Of a stretch of DNA of 64,000 nt, positions 62,310 through 64,000 are shown piece after piece. Source of the DNA: an uncultured Candidatus Poseidoniales archaeon (GTDB lineage Archaea; Thermoplasmatota; Poseidoniia; Poseidoniales; Thalassarchaeaceae). The stretch is from assembly GCA_902593945.1 (NCBI GenBank), contig CACJKA010000003.1, positions 1-64,000 of the forward strand, given 5' to 3'. The notes beneath the pieces are model-generated. The model searched no databases and was not told the DNA's origin. It saw only the letters and a list, made by a program, of their open reading frames with translations. The position numbers and the translations under genes were made by a program. Each line of letters opens with the position of its first letter. Within the stretch, counting starts at the first letter, position 1.

Positions 62310-64000
62310 TGACTGATAGTTGCTCCAGTCATGTTGTGAATACACGACCCAATCCTGCTCCCTGTCGCCCTCAAGACAGAGGTAAGTTTGAAATTTTACA
62401 AAAAGATGGTTCAGCTAGAATTGGACGTTTACATACAAATCATGGCATGCTCAACACTCCGATGTTACTACCTGTTGTCAATCCTAATATTAGGACTATT
62501 GAACCTAGGGAAATGTGGGAAAAATATCGAGTTGATGGATTAATTACAAATTCTTATGTGATTTGGAAACATGATGATTTAAGTAAATCTGCATTAGAGA
62601 ATGGGGTACATGAACTAATCAACTTCCCTGGAGTTATAGTTACTGATTCCGGAACCTTTCAGTCATATGTTTATGGCGATGTAGAAGTTGGCGTAGAGGA
62701 GATTATCAATTTTCAAAGAGATATTGGCGTAGATATTGGAACTATGCTCGATGTTTTCGGTAGACCAGAAATGAGTCGAGAAGAAATAGAGTCTGCTGTA
62801 GAAATTACTGCAGATAGAGCCCCAATTTCATTAGATTTAGCTGGAGATGATTTACTCTTGAACGGGCCTATTCAAGGAGGACTTCATGATGATTTAAGGG
62901 CGTTAGCTGGCAAATTAATGGGTGAAGTAAATAGCACCAATGGAGGATTTACTATTCATCCAATAGGGGGGATAGTTCCTTTAATGGAAAATCAGAGGTA
63001 TAAGGATCTATTTCGAATACTTCTATCTGCCAAATCCACTCTCCCTCCAGATAGGCCAATTCATTTGTTTGGATGTGGTCATCCATTACTATTCCCAATG
63101 TCAATAGCATTAGGAGTAGATATTTTTGACTCTGCTGCTTACGCACTTTTTGCTCGAGGAAACCGTTTACTAACACCTACTGGGACAGTTCGCTTGGATG
63201 AGATTACTGAATGGCCCTGTAACTCTTCTGAATTGTTTAATTGGACTCCAGAGGAAGTCAGATCATTGGATAGTAAGGAACGTGAGAAAGTTCTAGCTAG
63301 ACATAATCTAGAAGTCACTCAATCAGAGTTGGCTCGCTGCCGTGAATCAATTAGAAACGGTAAGATTTGGCAGTTAGCAGAAGAAAGAAGCCATTCTTCG
63401 GCTCAATTGAGGGAGGCATTCCTTTGGGTTCTTGATCAATTAGAAGATCCTGATGATGGCCCTGTTGGAGTTTCATCATTAAGGATGATTTCTTCTACTA
63501 ATCCTGTTAGAAAGGGCGGTGAAAACCTAGTAGAAGATATTGATGATAGGCCGCATATTCTTCACTTTAAATCCCTACTTGCATTAAGGTGGAGAATACC
63601 TGGTTCTTGGTGGAATGGTTCTCTAAGTGATCCTAAGAGAATAATCATAATTGAAGGAGCATGCCCTCCATGGCGAGATAGTTCACTACATACAGTGGTT
63701 TCTTTGTTAGAGGAAATTCCTGAGTCGATAATATTTATTTCTACTCCTATAGGGCTAATTCCTTACAGTTTAGAAGATGTATCACCCTGGTCTCATATTG
63801 ATGGTTCAGATGAGATATGGGATTCTCCCCTAGATGAAGATGACATTCTTGATGAACTAATTGAATTTGATTTATCCGATATTCCATTTATTAGGGTCAC
63901 ACCAGGCCCTGTTTCTGAAGTAGAAGAAAGGAGAATAGGGAGTATTTATGACTGGATTGATAGATGTTCTATAGTCGATAAATTATCAGTTCTAAATGGC
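62309..64000 (+). CDS. tgtA: Archaeosine tRNA-guanine transglycosylase (3' end outside window)
   Basis: Exchanges guanine-15 of tRNA for preQ0, the first step toward archaeosine. The frame runs open for 564 codons to the window end. Seen are FEILQKDGSARIG, TPMLLPVVNPNIRTIEPREM, VTDSGTFQSYVYGDVEVG with the first catalytic Asp (113), and GVDIFDSAAYALFARGNRLL with the nucleophile Asp (274). The usual zinc motif PCSCPVC reads PCNSSEL here, leaving Cys304 and His332 of the four ligands. The family and catalytic residues are sound, but zinc binding looks lost. The gene is coupled to the aconitase X gene by TGATG. Confidence 0.92.
   Translation, partial: MTDSCSSHVVNTRPNPAPCRPQDRGKFEILQKDGSARIGRLHTNHGMLNTPMLLPVVNPNIRTIEPREMWEKYRVDGLITNSYVIWKHDDLSKSALENGVHELINFPGVIVTDSGTFQSYVYGDVEVGVEEIINFQRDIGVDIGTMLDVFGRPEMSREEIESAVEITADRAPISLDLAGDDLLLNGPIQGGLHDDLRALAGKLMGEVNSTNGGFTIHPIGGIVPLMENQRYKDLFRILLSAKSTLPPDRPIHLFGCGHPLLFPMSIALGVDIFDSAAYALFARGNRLLTPTGTVRLDEITEWPCNSSELFNWTPEEVRSLDSKEREKVLARHNLEVTQSELARCRESIRNGKIWQLAEERSHSSAQLREAFLWVLDQLEDPDDGPVGVSSLRMISSTNPVRKGGENLVEDIDDRPHILHFKSLLALRWRIPGSWWNGSLSDPKRIIIIEGACPPWRDSSLHTVVSLLEEIPESIIFISTPIGLIPYSLEDVSPWSHIDGSDEIWDSPLDEDDILDELIEFDLSDIPFIRVTPGPVSEVEERRIGSIYDWIDRCSIVDKLSVLNG

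Noticed and set aside
1..64000. tRNA or rRNA genes, insertion sequences, prophage or replication origin
   Set aside because: All gaps between genes were read; none is long enough or structured enough for an rRNA or origin, no cloverleaf was seen, and no transposase or integrase motif occurs.

Overview
The window is about 64 kb of AT-rich, densely packed DNA from an archaeon. Archaeal markers are a TATA-binding protein, archaeosine tRNA-guanine transglycosylase, mevalonate kinase, a SepF-like division protein, RibL-type FAD synthetase and a bacterio-opsin-activator-type (HTH_10) regulator. These occur with many bacterial-looking genes: isoleucyl-tRNA synthetase, eubacterial-type riboflavin synthase, PHP-type PolX, acyl-CoA dehydrogenase and 2-oxoacid dehydrogenase E1. 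Large secreted subtilases and PKD/lipoprotein surface proteins are also present. The mixture fits a planktonic Thermoplasmatota/Marine Group II (Poseidoniales)-like lineage. That placement is inferred from gene content, not tested by phylogeny. No tRNA, rRNA, CRISPR array, transposase or phage gene was seen, and no gap between genes exceeds about 160 bp.

Layout. 1-5942: 3' end of chorismate synthase, then on the minus strand a DUF4350 - MoxR ATPase - DUF58 - membrane protein operon. 6097-16830 (minus strand): a molybdenum-hydroxylase locus. It holds a MocA-like nucleotidyltransferase, XdhC, an HTH_10 regulator, the 2Fe-2S, molybdopterin and FAD subunits, two secreted subtilases and a secreted protein. 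The FAD subunit has a cysteine-rich insert like that of 4-hydroxybenzoyl-CoA reductase. 16896-26583 (minus strand): acyl-CoA dehydrogenase, Ca/Na exchanger, a fused E1 alpha-beta 2-oxoacid dehydrogenase with an N-terminal zinc ribbon, a ThiF-rhodanese protein, thioredoxin reductase, and a riboflavin/FAD operon (ribB-ribL-ribE-ribH). Flavin supply therefore lies next to many flavoenzymes.

26676-40557: a GHMP sugar kinase, a transporter with an extracellular domain, glutaredoxin, esterase, lipoprotein, K+-dependent membrane pyrophosphatase, glutamine amidotransferase, NifU-like protein, PolX, endonuclease III, thiol peroxidase and a flavin reductase-like protein. 40567-46357 (minus strand): mevalonate kinase, TATA-binding protein with a large internal insertion, a giant PKD-type surface protein and SepF. 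46475-64000: an HdrD-like iron-sulfur oxidoreductase fused to a membrane cytochrome domain, tandem C26 hydrolases, CysS, an Asp-box lipoprotein, IleS, an HMA-DUF4396 protein, NAD synthetase, small membrane proteins, a SOUL protein, a SpoU methyltransferase, a fused aconitase X and a truncated tgtA.

Most promising for follow-up: the molybdenum-hydroxylase locus with its extra Fe-S signature and interleaved proteases; the TBP with about 55 inserted residues; the TgtA lacking its zinc cysteines; the zinc-ribbon E1 fusion with an array of phased repeats upstream; and a perfect hairpin that holds the start codon of the PKD protein gene.
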